A stretch of 64,000 nucleotides of DNA from positions 56,307-120,306 of the forward strand of contig LLEY01000179.1 of assembly GCA_001414485.1 (NCBI GenBank). The letters are read 5' to 3'. Each line of letters starts with the position of its first letter. The first letter of the stretch is position 1. The translations under genes were made by a program, and so were the position numbers. Positions 32,560-46,212 of the stretch are shown piece by piece. The notes under the pieces were generated by a model. It made no database searches. It saw nothing but the letters and a program-made list of their open reading frames with translations, and was not told the origin of the DNA. The stretch comes from Calycina herbarum (lineage: Eukaryota > Ascomycota > Leotiomycetes > Helotiales > Pezizellaceae).

Positions 32560-35500
32560 AGCAACCCCCGCCGTAGTAGCTAGCCCGAATACTAGTCGAG
32601 TCAACGTCGCAGGAACATCTAGAAGTGCGACTAGAAGAATACCTGCTGGTACATAGTTAACTAGGAACGACGACAATGTTAGTATACTAGACGCCCCCGA
32701 GCCCTACAAGGTCGAAGCACTTGAATCTATCAAAGTTAAGATGCTAGATATATATCACGGGAAGCGAAAGGAACTCGACTTATTCCTTCTCTAAATAGAC
32801 ATCTACTTTAACTTTAATTCTAACAAGTTCGAAGGTAATTATAACTTACGAACTATCTTTGCTATCTCCTACCTTAGGGGATCAGCATTAGAATAGGCTT
32901 AGCTATACTTAGAGGACTTCTTTAAAAATAAGAATAAAGATAGAAAGATAGAATTAACTAAGATTATGTTTAAATCTTAGAGAGGATTTAAAGCAACTAT
33001 TAGAAAAGTCTTTAGAGACTTCGATACGATCTAAACAGCTATATATAAGCTTTTGGAATTATACTAGACCGGATTAGTAATAGATTACGCTAATGAATTT
33101 TAACGTTATAAAACGAAGTTAGAATAGGATACGATCGCTCTTATAGAACTCTTTTGCTAAGGATTAAAGATATATATCTATAAGGAAATAGCTAAGTAGA
33201 ATATATAATTCTTAACTATTATAGGTATAATTAAGGAAGTCGTCTAACTAGACAACTGCCTATACGAATTTAGAAAGAGTAACCCTAGGTATAGAGAGAA
33301 GAGTAAAGGGTTAGGAAAGTAGAAGTACTCTTACGCTAGCAAGTATAGTAAGGAGGCAAACGCTATATAGAGGAAAACCTTTCTAAAGAAAGAAGGACTT
33401 TCCTAGAAGAAGTAAAATCATCAACGTAAGTAGAACTTATATTACAACTATAGCCTTCTAAGTTATAGAGTAAATAAGTATAGTAAGAAGAAAAACTCTA
33501 AGGGAAAGAAATAAATCAATACTACTATTTAATAATAGGTAGCTTTAACCGATCGTATTAAACTTATAGATAAGGAGCTTAAAGTATAAGTATATAGAAC
33601 CTAGATTAAAAATAATAAAGAAATCAGTAGAGTATAAGATACTAATAATAATAAGGATCTACTTCTTAAAGAATATTATAATATATAATCGGTAATAGAA
33701 TCTAAGTAACCTTTTTAAGTAGAATATAAATTACTACTATCGACTAGTTCTTTAGAGACATTGGATTTATCTTCTAGTTTAGAAGGAGAAATAAAGAATA
33801 AGGACTCTAAAGTTAGAGAAACTTAGGCTTTCCTTAGAATCTTTAAACGAGGAAATCGATAGATATATATCAATAATTAGAAACCAGATTTCTAGAGTCC
33901 TTATATAATATAAGAAGTTAACCTAACTATCTTAATAACGTATATAGTTATAAGTAATAACCCTAAAACAATAACTCTAGTTAGTCTAATTACTAGATAG
34001 AAAACTATTAAAGAGAAGGAACTAGAATAAGAACGTTAACCGGTTAAAAAATCTAGCTACTCTAAAGTAGAAGATATATAGAAAATATATAATATGTCGG
34101 ATAGAATTAGTACGTGGATATAGTAAGTTCTAACGGGATTTAAGAGACGAATTAAAACTCCTTTTCTTAGGATACTACTCGAAGATGTTATACTAAAGGA
34201 ATTTAAGTAATATATTATTATTATATTAATTAGAAATAATAGGTTAGTATTTAGAAAATATAACTTATAATAACTATTTAGTATACTATTCTAGGAGCGA
34301 AGGAAGCTCGATATAACCAGGTAGGCTAAGACAGAACTAGAGGAATTATACTATCTATTAGCAGAAGAACTATGGTTTATAGAAACAGTTTAGAAGATAA
34401 TAGTACGATAGATAAGATATAAACTAAGTCCGACCTTAGACTAGTTATCGTAGAAATAATTTAAAGAAATATTACTAGAGCCTACTAGAATAGTAGAATA
34501 TTATTAGATATATAAAGTAGTATTATTAGATAAAGAAGGAGTAGTATTCTTTTCTTAGTCCTAGATTAGAGCTATTAAAGAAAAGAATTTAAGGGATTAT
34601 ATATTTAAAGTTTATTATATAAAACTAGAGATAAGTATACTAGAGACTACTTTAGATTATCTGTATATAGGAGAACTATAGTTTATAGAAGCTATTTTAG
34701 AAACTAGTTATAAATAGATCTAATATAACTATGAATAAATACTAAAGCGATTTATAAGAGGAATTTCTAAAACTATAGGAATCGTAGAATATAGATTAGT
34801 ATACGAGGTAGTATATACTAATAAGGAAAGAGTAAGATTCTTTCTATAGTATAAGAACGAAGAGAGAAAGGATTATAATTGAGAGAATCGATCTTTTAAA
34901 GTCTAATATATTAAAGTAAAATTAGACGCTACTTTAGGAGAAAGACAGTTAGTAATAACTATAGAAATAAGAGGGAAAAAGTTATAAGTTATAATAGACT
35001 TAGGAGTAATAGGTAACTTTATCTCTCTAATAGCTTAGAAGAAGCTAAATATTCTAATTAAAAGGATAAGACTATATTAACTAGGAGTAGTCGATAGAAT
35101 AGATATTATATATTAAAATAGAATTATTAATTAGTAAACTATTCTAACGAGAGTTAATATTAAAAGACACTGTTTAGATATATAATTCGATATTATTAAA
35201 ATAGAGAGTAAGGAAGTAATACTTAGTATACTATAGATTTAGAAACATAATCTAGAAATCGACTAGAAGGCTAGAACGATAACCTTTAGTTAATATAAAT
35301 ACGTAGGTTTGTATTTATAAATTTAAAGCTAGAATAAGGTTAGTACTACCTCTTCTAAAGCACTAGGACACCTTATCTAGGGTCTTCTATAGGTTAGTAA
35401 GAAAGCTGATAACGAAATACCTATATAGTATAAAGAATTTAAAGCTTTGTTTAAAAACCTAAAAGACTTATAAGCCTTACTAAAACATTATCTATAGGAT

Positions 35501-38270
35501 TATAAGATTAAATTAAAAGAGGGTTATTACTTTTTAAAATAGAAACTTCGGTTATATAACTAGAAAAGCCTATAGAGAATAGAAAGTTATATAAAGAAAG
35601 ATATTAAGAAGGGATATATTAGAAAATCTAAGTTATTAATTACCTTAAACATACTTATTATTAAGAAGAAAGATAACCTAGATAGGAGAGTATATATTAA
35701 TTATTATAAAGTAAATCACGCTATAGTTAAGAACGCTTATCCGCTGCTACCTAGCTAATACTTATAAGATAAGTTAGATAAGGTAGTACGATTTATGAAA
35801 CTAGATTAATAAAACGCTTATAGATATATATAGATAAAAGTCAGAGACGAATAGAAGATAGTATTTGCCTTACTATCGAGCCTCTATAAATACACAGTTA
35901 TACTATTTAGACTTTATAATATATTAGCTATATATTAAAGATAAAATAATAACATTTTAGAAGATCTTCTAAAGGTAATAGTAATTTATTACTTAGATAA
36001 TATTCTAATTTTCTTAGAAAAAGAAGAAGAATATAAGAGACACGTTAAAGAGGTTTTATAACAACTTATAAGAGTAAACTCTCAGTTGAAACTCTCGAAA
36101 TACAAGTTTAGAGTAACTTAGACACTTTTCCTAGAGTAGGTATTTAGCCTAGAGAAAATGGAAATAGATCTAGTAAAGATCTAAGATATCTTAAACTAGA
36201 AATTACTAGAAAATATAAAAGATATACAGTCCTTTCTTAGATTTATAAACTTTTACTATTTGTTTATATAAGACTATATAAAGATTACTAAACCAATGTT
36301 AGTACTAGTTAAGAAAGCTATTAAGTTTATATAAAATAAATAAGTAGAAAATACTTTTTAGAAAATTAAAGCAAAGTTTATAAAAAAACCTATTCTATAT
36401 AATTTCGATATAGATAAACCTAGTACGATTAAAACAGACGTCTTAGATATAGTAGTAGATGCGATTTACCTATAACTAAATAATAAGAGAAAACTTATAT
36501 CTATTATATATTATTCTAAAACATTTAACCTAGTATAATAAAACTATAGTATCTTTAATAAAGAACTACTTACTATAGTATTAGCTTTAGAATACTATAG
36601 AATTTATTTATAACTAGTAAAATACCTAGTTATAGTTTTATCTAACTACGAAAACCTTAGAACGTTTATAACAACTAAGGAACTTACGATAAGACGATTA
36701 GCTAAATAGTTAGAGATATTAGAAGGATTCGATATCGTTATCTAATATATAAAAGAAACGTCGAATACTTAAGCTAATACTCTTAGCTAAAAACCTAGAT
36801 ACGAGGGAAATAAGAAGTATAAAAAGATTATAATCTTAAAAACTCTTAAGAATAGAAACTTAGTACCTACTATATACGAGATAGTAGTAATAAACAACAT
36901 CTAAATAGATAAAATTTAGAATATATATAAAGGTTATAACTAGTACGTAAAAGGAAAATTATAGGTCTCTAGCTCGTATATAAAGGAATTTATATAGGAA
37001 TACTATACTACGCTTACTTATAGTTACTAAGGAATTCATAGAACTCTCTAGAGAATAAGATAATACTACTATATTAATCGGTTATCTGCGATAGTTAAGG
37101 AAGTAATAGCAGAATATAATACCTATACTAGGAATAAGGCTTCCTACTATACTCCTTATAGACAGATAAACACTACTCTAATACTATAGATACCTTAGAA
37201 ATTAATATCTATAGATTTTATTATTAAATTACTAAAATCTAAAGATCTAATACTAGGAGTTAAATATAATATAATCCTAGTTATTATAGAACGACTTACG
37301 AAGTATATAATTCTTATAGTATATATAGAGTTAAGTATAGCTAAGGAACTAGTATTTACATTTCTTAGAGAAGTAGTCTTAAGATATAGACTACTAGAAG
37401 AAATACTCTCAGATAGAGATAAGCTCTTTACTTTAAAATTTTAGATCGCTCTTATAAAACGATTAGATATAAAAAGAAAGCTCTCTACAGCTTTCTACTC
37501 TTAGACAAATAGAGGAAACGAACGGATGAATTAAGTAGTTAAAACATACCTTCGTTATTATATAAACTACTAGTAAGATAACTAGGTAGAGCTGCTGCCT
37601 TTAGTATAGTTTATCTATAATAGTTTAGTAATAGAAATAATACTTATTATACTATTCTATACTAACTTTAAGTACAAATTAACAGTATATTAAGAACTAC
37701 TATCTACAACTATCGATAACTAACTTGCTTATGTTTATATCTTAAAAATCAAGAATCTATATAAGGAACTTATAAAGGACCTGTAATTTATAGTAGAAAG
37801 AAACGTATACTACTATAATAAACGACGTAGTTAGGAGCTAACGCTAAAAGAGGGAGATAAAGTCTACTTAATATAAAAGAACATCGATATAAAAAGACTA
37901 AGTAATAAACTAGATTATAAAAAACTTAAACTATTTAAAATTAAACGAGTTAAGAGACTTTTAAATTATAAATTAGTACTACTAAAGATAATAAACATCT
38001 ACCTAGTATTCTATATATCCTTACTCGAACTAGCACTACTAGGAGTACTACTAGCTCTATTTATAGAAATTCAACTAGTTAATCTAAACGCTGAATATAA
38101 AGTTGAAAGGATTCTTAACTATAAAATTATTAGAGGTAAGATTAAATATTTAATTAAATAGTTAGATTACCTATACTTAGAGAATACTTAGGAACCTAGA
38201 AAGAATATTAACTAGTACTTAGAGGAACTTTAGGACTTCTACTATTGAAACCTAAGGTTGCTTATATTAG
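32560..38270 (+). pseudogene. Gypsy-B element 1 gag-pol remnant
   Basis: Gag begins near 32560 and corresponds to the element 2 frame at 39202. The protease region is near 34980, the RT box YLDNILIF near 35990, and integrase at about 36900-38200. Sequence identity with element 2 is obvious throughout. TAA/TAG codons occur every few dozen residues, so no product is expected. Confidence 0.8.
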
Positions 38271-38735
38271 GTGATTAATAGAGAAGACCTCGAGGAAGCT
38301 AGGATCGAGACCTAGGTCGAAAGCAGGGTTAGAGGCAGTAGAGGTAGAATAGGCGGCTAGCCTAGTAACCTCTTCTCTCCTTTCCTTCTCTTCTTTTTCT
38401 TTTTCCTCCTTCTTCTTAGCTTTATCTAGCTTCTAAAGAGTGCTAAGTTCTTAACGAAGTATTTATTATTCTCGCTCGTTGAGAAGACGTTGCTATACTC
38501 GAAGACGGAGAACTTTTGATATTACTTCCTACTAGGCTCGAAAGGTCTTTTCTTAAGCCTAATAGGCCGTCTCCTCCTTAACCCGTAGACGGCGTTTCTA
38601 CGTGTTAAGAGATTCCTATTTAAAAGTTAAGAGTATTCGATTTTACTTCTTAATATTATAAGTTTTACTCTTCCTAGTATACTTAGAATATTTCTTACCT
38701 CTAGTAATAGATATATAGCGACGACCGGACGTAGA

Positions 38736-39170
38736 TGTCACGAATCACGTGTACACGTGATGAGTGAAGACTAGGCGGCGTCCTAACAGGTTAAGCACTA
38801 TCGGAATACTCTTATAGTAGATAGGGATCGGTTAGGTTAGCTAAACGATCCAGGGATTTCTTTTGGTTATAATCACGTGATAAGAGTTCGCTAGACGGGG
38901 CGACAGGTCTAGCAGTCTAGCAGCGACGGAGCGACTAAGCTAGCAGGCTAGCACGAAGAAGGAAGCACCTATATAAGACTGGCACGTCTGCTATTAGATA
39001 GGAGCTTCGTACTCAACTTTAGTTATCAATCTTATCATCTTATTTAACATCTTTGATATAAGTAACGAGTTCACTTCTAAGTAAATAACCCGGCGCATCT
39101 GTACTTCTTACTTATATACTAACTTTCGAGACTTAGTTATCTTTGTTTAGTTTGTTTAAGTTTCGTTATA
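38736..39170 (+). repeat. Gypsy-B element 2, 5' LTR
   Basis: 435 bp, from TGTCACGAATCACGTG to GTTTCGTTATA. CTTTGAGCACCTGC follows directly, where a primer-binding site is expected; I could not match it to a tRNA. Confidence 0.9.
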
Positions 39171-39201
39171 CTTTGAGCACCTGCTTAGAAGTTCAGTTGC
39201 C

Positions 39202-40270
39202 ATAGCCCTAGCAACCCCCGCAGCAGCTAGTCCGAATACTAGTCGAGTCAACGTCGTGGGAACATCTAGAAGTGCGACCGGAAGAACACCTGCTAATACG
39301 CAGTTAACTAGGAACGACGACAATGTTAGCATGCCGGACGCCCCTGAGCCCTACAAGGTCGAAGCACTTAAGTCTATTAAAGTCAAGATGCTAGATACGT
39401 ATTATAGGAAGCGAAAGGAACTTAACTTATTCCTTCTCTAAATAGACATCTACTTTAACTTTAATTCTAATAAGTTCGAAGGTAATTATAACTTACGAAC
39501 CATCTTTACTATTTCCTACCTTAGAGGATCAGTATTAGAATAGGCTTAGCTATACTTAGAAGACTTTTTTAAAAATAAGGATAAAGACAGAAAGATAGAA
39601 TTAACTAAGATTATATTTAAATCTTAGAGAGGATTTAAGATAACTATTAGAAAAGTCTTTAGAGACTTCGATATAATTTAAACAGCTATACGTAAGCTTT
39701 TAGAGTTACGCTAGACCGGATTAGTAATAGATTATACTAATGAATTTTAACATTATAGAACGAAGTCGAGATAGGATGCTATTACTCTTATAGAACTCTT
39801 TCGTAGAGGATTAAAGATATATATCTATAAGGAAATAGCTAAACAGAATATATAATTCTTAACTATTACAGGTATAATCGAGGAAGTCGTCTAACTAGAC
39901 AATCGCTTATATGAATTTAAGAAGAGTAACCCTAAACACAGGGAAAAGAGTAAAGGGTTAGGAAAGTAGAAATACTCTTACGCTAACAAACATAGTAAGG
40001 AGGCAAACGCTACGTAGAAGAAAACCTTTCTAAAGAAAGAAGGACTTTCTTAGAGAGAGTGAAATCATTAACACAAGTAGAACTTATATTACAGTTATAG
40101 CTAACCAGGCTATAGAGCAAATAAGTATAGTAAGAAGAAAGACTCTAAGGAAAAGAAACAAATCAATACTACTATTTAATAACAGGTAGCTTTAACCGAT
40201 CGTATTAAACTCATAGATAAGGAGCTTAAAGTACAAGGATATAGAACCTAGATTAAAAATAATAAAGGAA
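39202..40270 (+). pseudogene. Gypsy-B Gag remnant
   Basis: The frame opens at ATA 39202 in the context GCCATAGCC, most simply an original ATG changed by G-to-A. It runs in frame through a Ser/Thr/Ala-rich start (39256-39441 is open) into a capsid-like region (LQMDIYFNFNSNKFEGNY). A ruined zinc knuckle lies at about 40090-40130, with Tyr in place of the expected Cys residues (YYSYSQPGYRANKY). Several TAA/TAG codons occur. Gag would form the particle; this one cannot. Confidence 0.75.
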
Positions 40271-43200
40271 TCAGTAGAGTATACAACACTAATAATAATA
40301 AGGACCTACTCCTTAAGGAATATTATAATATATAATTAGTAATAGAATCTAAGCAACCTCTTTAAGTAGAATACAAATTACTACTATCGACTAGTTCTTT
40401 AGAGACATTAGATTCATCTTCTAGTTTAGAAGAAGAAATAAAGAATAAAAACCTAGAAGTTAGAGAAACTTAGGCTTTCCTTAAAACCTTTAAACAAGGA
40501 AATCGATAGGTATATATCGACAATCAGAAACTAGATTTCTAGAGTCCTTATATAACATAAGAGGTTAACCTAACTATCTTAATAACATATATAGTTATAA
40601 GTAATAACCCTAAAACAATAACTCTAGTTAGCCTAATTACTAGATAGAAAACTATTAAAGAAAAGGAACTAGAACGAAAACGTTAACTAATTAAAAAACC
40701 TACTCGCTCTAAAGTAGAGGATATATAGAGAATATACAATATTTTAAGTAAGACTAGTACGTAGATATAGCAAGTTCTAACAGGATTTATAAGACGAATT
40801 AAAACCCCTTTCCTTAGGACACTACCTAAAGATGTTATACTAGAGGAATTTAAGTAATATATCATAGTTATGTTAATTAGAAATAATAGGTTAGTACTAA
40901 GAAAATACAACTTATAATAACTATTTAGTATATTATTCTAGAAGCAAAGGGAATTTAATATAACTAGATAAGCTAAGATAGAACTAGAAGAAATATGCTA
41001 TCTATTAGTAGAAGAACTATAGTTTATAAAAACAATTTAGGAAATAATAACATAATAGATATAATATAAACTAAGTCCAACTTTAGACTAGTTATTATAG
41101 AAGCGATTCAAAGGAAGATTACTAGAGCCTACTAGAACAGTAGAATATTATCAGATATATGAAGTAGTATTATTAGATAAAGAAGGAGTAGAATTCTTTC
41201 CTTAGTCTTAGATTAGAGCTATTAGAGAAAAGAATTCAAGGGACTATATATTCAAGGTTTACTATATAAAACCAGAGATAAGTATACTAGAAGCTACTTT
41301 AGATTATCTATATATAGAAGAACTATAGTCTATAGAAGCTATTTTAAAAACCAGTTACGAATAGATCTAATATAACTATAGACAAACACTAAAGCAATTT
41401 ATAAGGGAAATTCCTAAAACTATAGAAATTATAAAATATAAATTAGTATATAAGGTAGTATACGCTAATAAGGAAAGAGTAAGATTCTTTCTATAGTATA
41501 AGGACAAGGAGAGAAAGAAGTATAATTGAGAGAATCAATCTTTTAAAGTCTAATATATTAAAGCAAAGTTAGACGCTACTTTAGGAGAAAGACAGTTAGT
41601 AATAACTATAGAAATAAGAGGGAAAAAGTTATAAGTTATAATAGACTTAGGAGTAATAGGCAACTTTATCTCTCTAATAGCTTAGAAAAAGCTAAACGTT
41701 TAAACTAAAGAGATAAGACTATATTAACTAGGAGTAGTTAATAAAATAGACGTTATATATCAAAATAGAATTATTAATTAGTAAACTATTCTAATAAAAA
41801 TTAATATTAAAAGATACTATTTAGATATATAATTTAATATTATTAAAATAGAGAGTAAGGAAGCAATACTTAGTATACTATAGATTTAAAAACATAATCT
41901 AGAAATCGACTAGAAGGCTAGAACGATAACCTTTAGTCGATACGAATACATAGGTTCGCATTTATAACTTTAAGGCTAGAACAAGGTTAGCGCCACCTCT
42001 TCTAAAGCGCTAGAACACCTCGCCTAAGGTTCTCTATAGGTTAGTAAGAAAGCTGATAACGAAATACCTATATAGTATAGAGAATTTAGAGCTTTGTTTA
42101 AAAACCTAGAAGACTTATAAGCCTTACTAGAACATCGCTTATAAGATTATAAGATTAAATTAAAAGAGGGTTATTACCTCTTAAAGCAGAAGCTTCAGTT
42201 ATATAACTAGAAAAGCCTATAGAGAATAGAAAGTTATATAAAGGAAGGTATTAAAAAGAGATATATTAGAAGATCTAAGTCGCTAATTACCTTAAATATA
42301 CTTATTATTAAGAAAAAAGATAACCTAGACAGGAGAGTATATGTTAATTATAGAGAAGTAAATCATACTATAGTTAAGGACGCTTATCTACTACTACCTA
42401 GCTAATACTTATAAGACAAGTTAGGTAAGATAGTACGATTTACGAAATTAGATTAACAAAACGCCTATAGACTTATACAGATAAAAGCCAGAGACGAATA
42501 AAAGACAGCATTTACCTTACTATCGAGCTTTTATAAATATACAGTTATACTATTTAAACTCTATAATATACTAGCTATATATTAGAGACAAAATAATAAC
42601 ATTTTAGAAGACCTTCTAAGGGTAATAGTAATTTATTACCTAGATAATATCCTAATCTTCTTAGAAAAAGAAGAAGAATATAAAAGACATGTTAGAGAAG
42701 TTTTATAATAACTTATAAAAGTAAACTCTTAGTTAAAACTCTCGAAATATAAGTTTAGAGTAACTTAGACACTTTTCCTAGAATAGGTATTTAGCCTAAG
42801 AAAAATAGAAATAGATCTAGCAAAGATCTAAGACATCTTAAACTAGAAATTACTAGAGAATATAAAAGATATATAGTCCTTTCTTAGATTTATAAACTTT
42901 TACTGTCCGTTTATACAAGACTATATAAAGATTACTAAACCAATGTCAGTACTAGTTAAGAAAGCTACTAAGTTTATATAGAATAAATAGGCGAAGAACG
43001 CTTTTTTAAAAATTAAAGCAAAGTTTATAGAAAAACCTATTCTATATAATTTTAATATAAATAAACCTAGTATAATTAAAATAGACGCTTTAGATATAGT
43101 AGTAGATATGATTCACCTATAACTAAATAATAAGGGAAAACTTATATCTATTATATATTATTTAAAAACATTTAACCTAGTATAATAAAACTATAGCATT

Positions 43201-44830
43201 TTTAATAAGGAACTACTTATTATAGTATTAGCTTTAAAACACTAGAGAATTTATTTATAGCTAATAAAATACCTAGTTATAGTTTTATCCAACTACGAGA
43301 ACCTTAGAACGTTTACAACAACTAAGGAACTTATAATAAGATAATTAGCTAAATAGTTAGAGATATTAGAAGGATTTAATATTATTATTTAATATATAAA
43401 AGAAACGTTAAATACTTAAGCTAATACTCTTAGCCGGAAACCCGGATACGAGGGAAACAAGGAGTATAAGAAGATTACGATCTTAAAAACTCTTAAGAAT
43501 AGAGACTTAGTACCTACTATATATAAGATAGTAGTAATAAACAACATCTAGATAGATAAAATTTAGAAAATATACAAAGGTTATAACTAGTATATAAAAG
43601 GGAAATTATAGGTTCCTAGCTTATACGCTAAGGAATTTATATAGGAATACTATACTACGCCCGCTTATAGATATTAAGGAATTCGTAGAACTCTCTAGAG
43701 AATAAGATAATACTACTATGTTAATCGGTTATCTACGATAGTTAAAGAAGTAATAGCAGAATATAATACCTATACTAGGAACAAAGCTTCCTACTATGCT
43801 CCTTATAGACAGATAAACACTACTCTAATACCATAGATACCTTAGAAATCAATATCTATAGATTTTATTATTAAACTACTAAAATCTAAAGACCTAATAA
43901 TAGGAGTTAAATATAATACAATCCTAGTTATTATAGAACGACTTACGAAGTATATGATTCTTATAGTATATATAGAGTCAAGTATAGCTAAGGAATTAGT
44001 ATTTACATTTCTTAGGGAAGTAGTCTTAAGACATAAACTACTAGAAGAGATACTCTTAAATAGAGACAAGCTCTTTACCTCGAAATTTTAGATCGCTCTT
44101 ATAGAACGATTAGGTACGAAAAGAAAGCTCTCTATAGCTTTCCACTCTTAAATAAATAGAGGAAACGAACGGATAAATCAAGTAGTTAAAACATACCTTC
44201 GTTATTACGTAAACTACTAGTAAGACAACTAGGTAGAACTACTGCCTTTAGCATAGTTCGCTTACAACAGTTTAGTAACAGAAACAATACTTATTACGCT
44301 ATTCTACGCCAATTTTAGGTATAAATTAACAGCGTATCGAGAATCACTGTCTACGACCATTGACAACCAACTTGCTCGTGTTTAGGTCTCGAAAATCAAG
44401 AGTCTATATAAGGAACTTGTAGAGGACCTGTAATTTGTAGCAGAAAGAAATACGTACTACTATAACAAACGACGTAGTTAGGAGCCAACGCTAAAAGAGG
44501 GGGATAAAGTCTATTTAGTACGAAAGAATATCGACACGAAAAGACTAAGTAATAAACTAGATTATAAAAAACTTAGACCGTTTAAAATCAAACGCGTCAA
44601 AGGACCTTTGAATTATAAATTAGCGCTACTAAGGATAATAAACATCTACCTAGTATTCTATATATCCTTACTCGAACTAGTACCACTGGGAGCACCACCA
44701 GCCCCACTTATAGAAATTCAACCGGTAAACCTAAACGCCGAGTATAAAGTTGAGAGGATTCTTAACTATAGACTTGTCAGAGGACAGGTTAGGTATTTAA
44801 TAAAATAGTTGGATTACCTACATTCAGAAA
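40271..44830 (+). pseudogene. Gypsy-B Pol remnant (protease, RT, RNase H, integrase)
   Basis: Protease is near 41640: DLGVIGNFIS, where DSGATGNFIS would be expected. The RT active site is near 42635-42660: YLDNILIF, second Asp to Asn. RNase H follows, then integrase to about 44830, whose last 600 bp are little mutated (44608-44808 is open and encodes the end of the integrase, ending near the sequence DYLHSE). Stops upstream are frequent, so no polyprotein is made. Confidence 0.8.
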
Positions 44831-44908
44831 ACACTTAGGAACCTAGAAAAAACATCAGCCAGTACTCGGAGGAACTTCAGGAGTTCTACCGTCGAAACCT
44901 AAGTCTAC

Positions 44909-45406
44909 CTACATCGCGTGGTTAGCAGGAAAGGACTTAAGAAAGGCTAGGTCAAGGCTTAGGGCGAGGGCAGGGTCGGAAACGTCGGGCGTAGGAAGAG
45001 CGGCTAGCCTGGCAGCCTCTTCTCCCATCCGCTTCTTTTCTTCCTCCTTCTCTTTCTTCTTTCTTTCCAAATCTTTAGCAGTATCTAACTCGTTAAGTGA
45101 GTTAAGACCAGCAGCTATTATCCTTTAACGCTTCTTATAGAGTTGGCGTTTTTGCTTCTTCAGTCGACGAATGCGAGCCATGGCCTCGGCCATGATCGCA
45201 TGACTCTTCTCCTCTTTATCATCTAGATACTCGATCTAGGAATCGACGCTCTCCCACTCGTTTACTGCGGGTATTCGATTAACAATGCAGACATCGCAGG
45301 ATTTGTTCATAGTAGTACAGCAACTACACCGTAATAGTTTTTAGTCTCTAGGACTAAAACACTCGTGTTCCTTGTTAGCGTTTTTACAACGGGTATATAG
45401 AGCCAT
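44909..45406 (-). pseudogene. Antisense ORF of gypsy-B: Cys-rich, coiled-coil protein
   Basis: On the strand opposite to gag-pol, downstream of integrase, a 166-codon frame runs from ATG 45406 to TAG 44909. Only three internal stops interrupt it (TAA, TAG, TAA), each one C-to-T from Gln. The N-terminus has a metal-binding pattern: TRCK, EHECF, RCSCCTT, SCDVC. The rest is a basic then acidic coiled coil (IRRLKKQKRQLYKKR; ERKKEKEEEKKRMGEEAAR) and a hydrophobic tail. The same EEAARLAAL-like end is visible antisense in element 1 (about 38290-38400) and in element 3 (53440-53480), so it belongs to the family and is not a chance frame. Additional antisense ORFs are known in some Ty3/gypsy lineages; the function of this one is unknown. 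Confidence 0.6.
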
Positions 45407-45559
45407 TTTCTTGCTCGATAAGTTAATTGCTCTACTAAGAGCTTCGTGGTCAGTTCGTTGTAGGGAACGAGGGGCATTTATATTAGAAAAGGAAGAAGGC
45501 CGCTGGCCTTCTAACGATATTTCTTAGGTTGTACTTAAGCGTAGGGACACGCTAGGCTA

Positions 45560-45571
45560 AGAAGGGGATAG
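45560..45571 (+). promoter_or_regulatory. Polypurine tract of gypsy-B element 2
   Basis: AAGAAGGGGATAG-type purine run ending directly at the 3' LTR; it would prime plus-strand DNA synthesis. The same tract precedes the element 1 3' LTR at 46200-46212. Confidence 0.75.
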
Positions 45572-46006
45572 TGTCACGAATCACGTACACACGTGATAAG
45601 TGAAGACTAGGCGGCGTCCTGACAGGTTAAGCACTATCGGAATACTCTTATAGTAGATAGGGATCGGTTAGGTTAGCTAAACGATCCAGGGATTTCTTTT
45701 GGTTATAATCACGTAATAAGAGTTCGCTAGACGGGGCGACAGGTCTAGCAGTCTAGCAGCGACGGAGCGACCAAGCTAGCAGGCTAGCACGAAGAAGGAA
45801 GCACCTATATAAGACTAGCACGTCTGCTATTAGATAGGAGCTTCGTGCTCAACTTTAGTTATCAATCTTATTATCTTATTTAACATCTTTGATATAAGTA
45901 ACGAGTTCACTTCCAAGTGAACAACCCGGCGCATCTGTACTTCTTACCTGTATACCAACCTTCAAGACTTAGTCATCTTTGTTTAGTTCGTTTGAGTTTC
46001 GTTACA
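45572..46006 (+). repeat. Gypsy-B element 2, 3' LTR
   Basis: 435 bp, TGTCACGAATCACGTACA to GTTTCGTTACA, followed by GTAGA. It is one of the least mutated LTRs of the family and keeps the terminal CA. Confidence 0.9.
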
Positions 46007-46212
46007 GTAGAAGTAAGACAGCGAGTATAAGGCGATATTTCAGATCCTACTTAATCGATATAAAGGGCGTTGTTAATACGATTTTGTTTTAGTTTATCTT
46101 TTATAGATAGTATTATTAAAAGCATTATAGTAAGAGAAGGCCGATAGCCTTCTAACGGTATTTCTTAGGTTGTACTTAAGCGTAGAGACACGCTAGGCTA
46201 AGAAGGGGATAG

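Larger units (their letters stand above)
38736..46006 (+). mobile_element. Gypsy-B element 2, complete, nested in element 1
   Basis: A 7271-bp element with two 435-bp LTRs and a perfect GTAGA duplication (38731-38735 and 46007-46011). It lies inside the 3' internal region of element 1. Both ends (38736-39470 and about 44200-46006) retain many CA/TG dinucleotides, while the middle is heavily mutated. It carries gag, pol and a convergent antisense frame. Confidence 0.95.
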
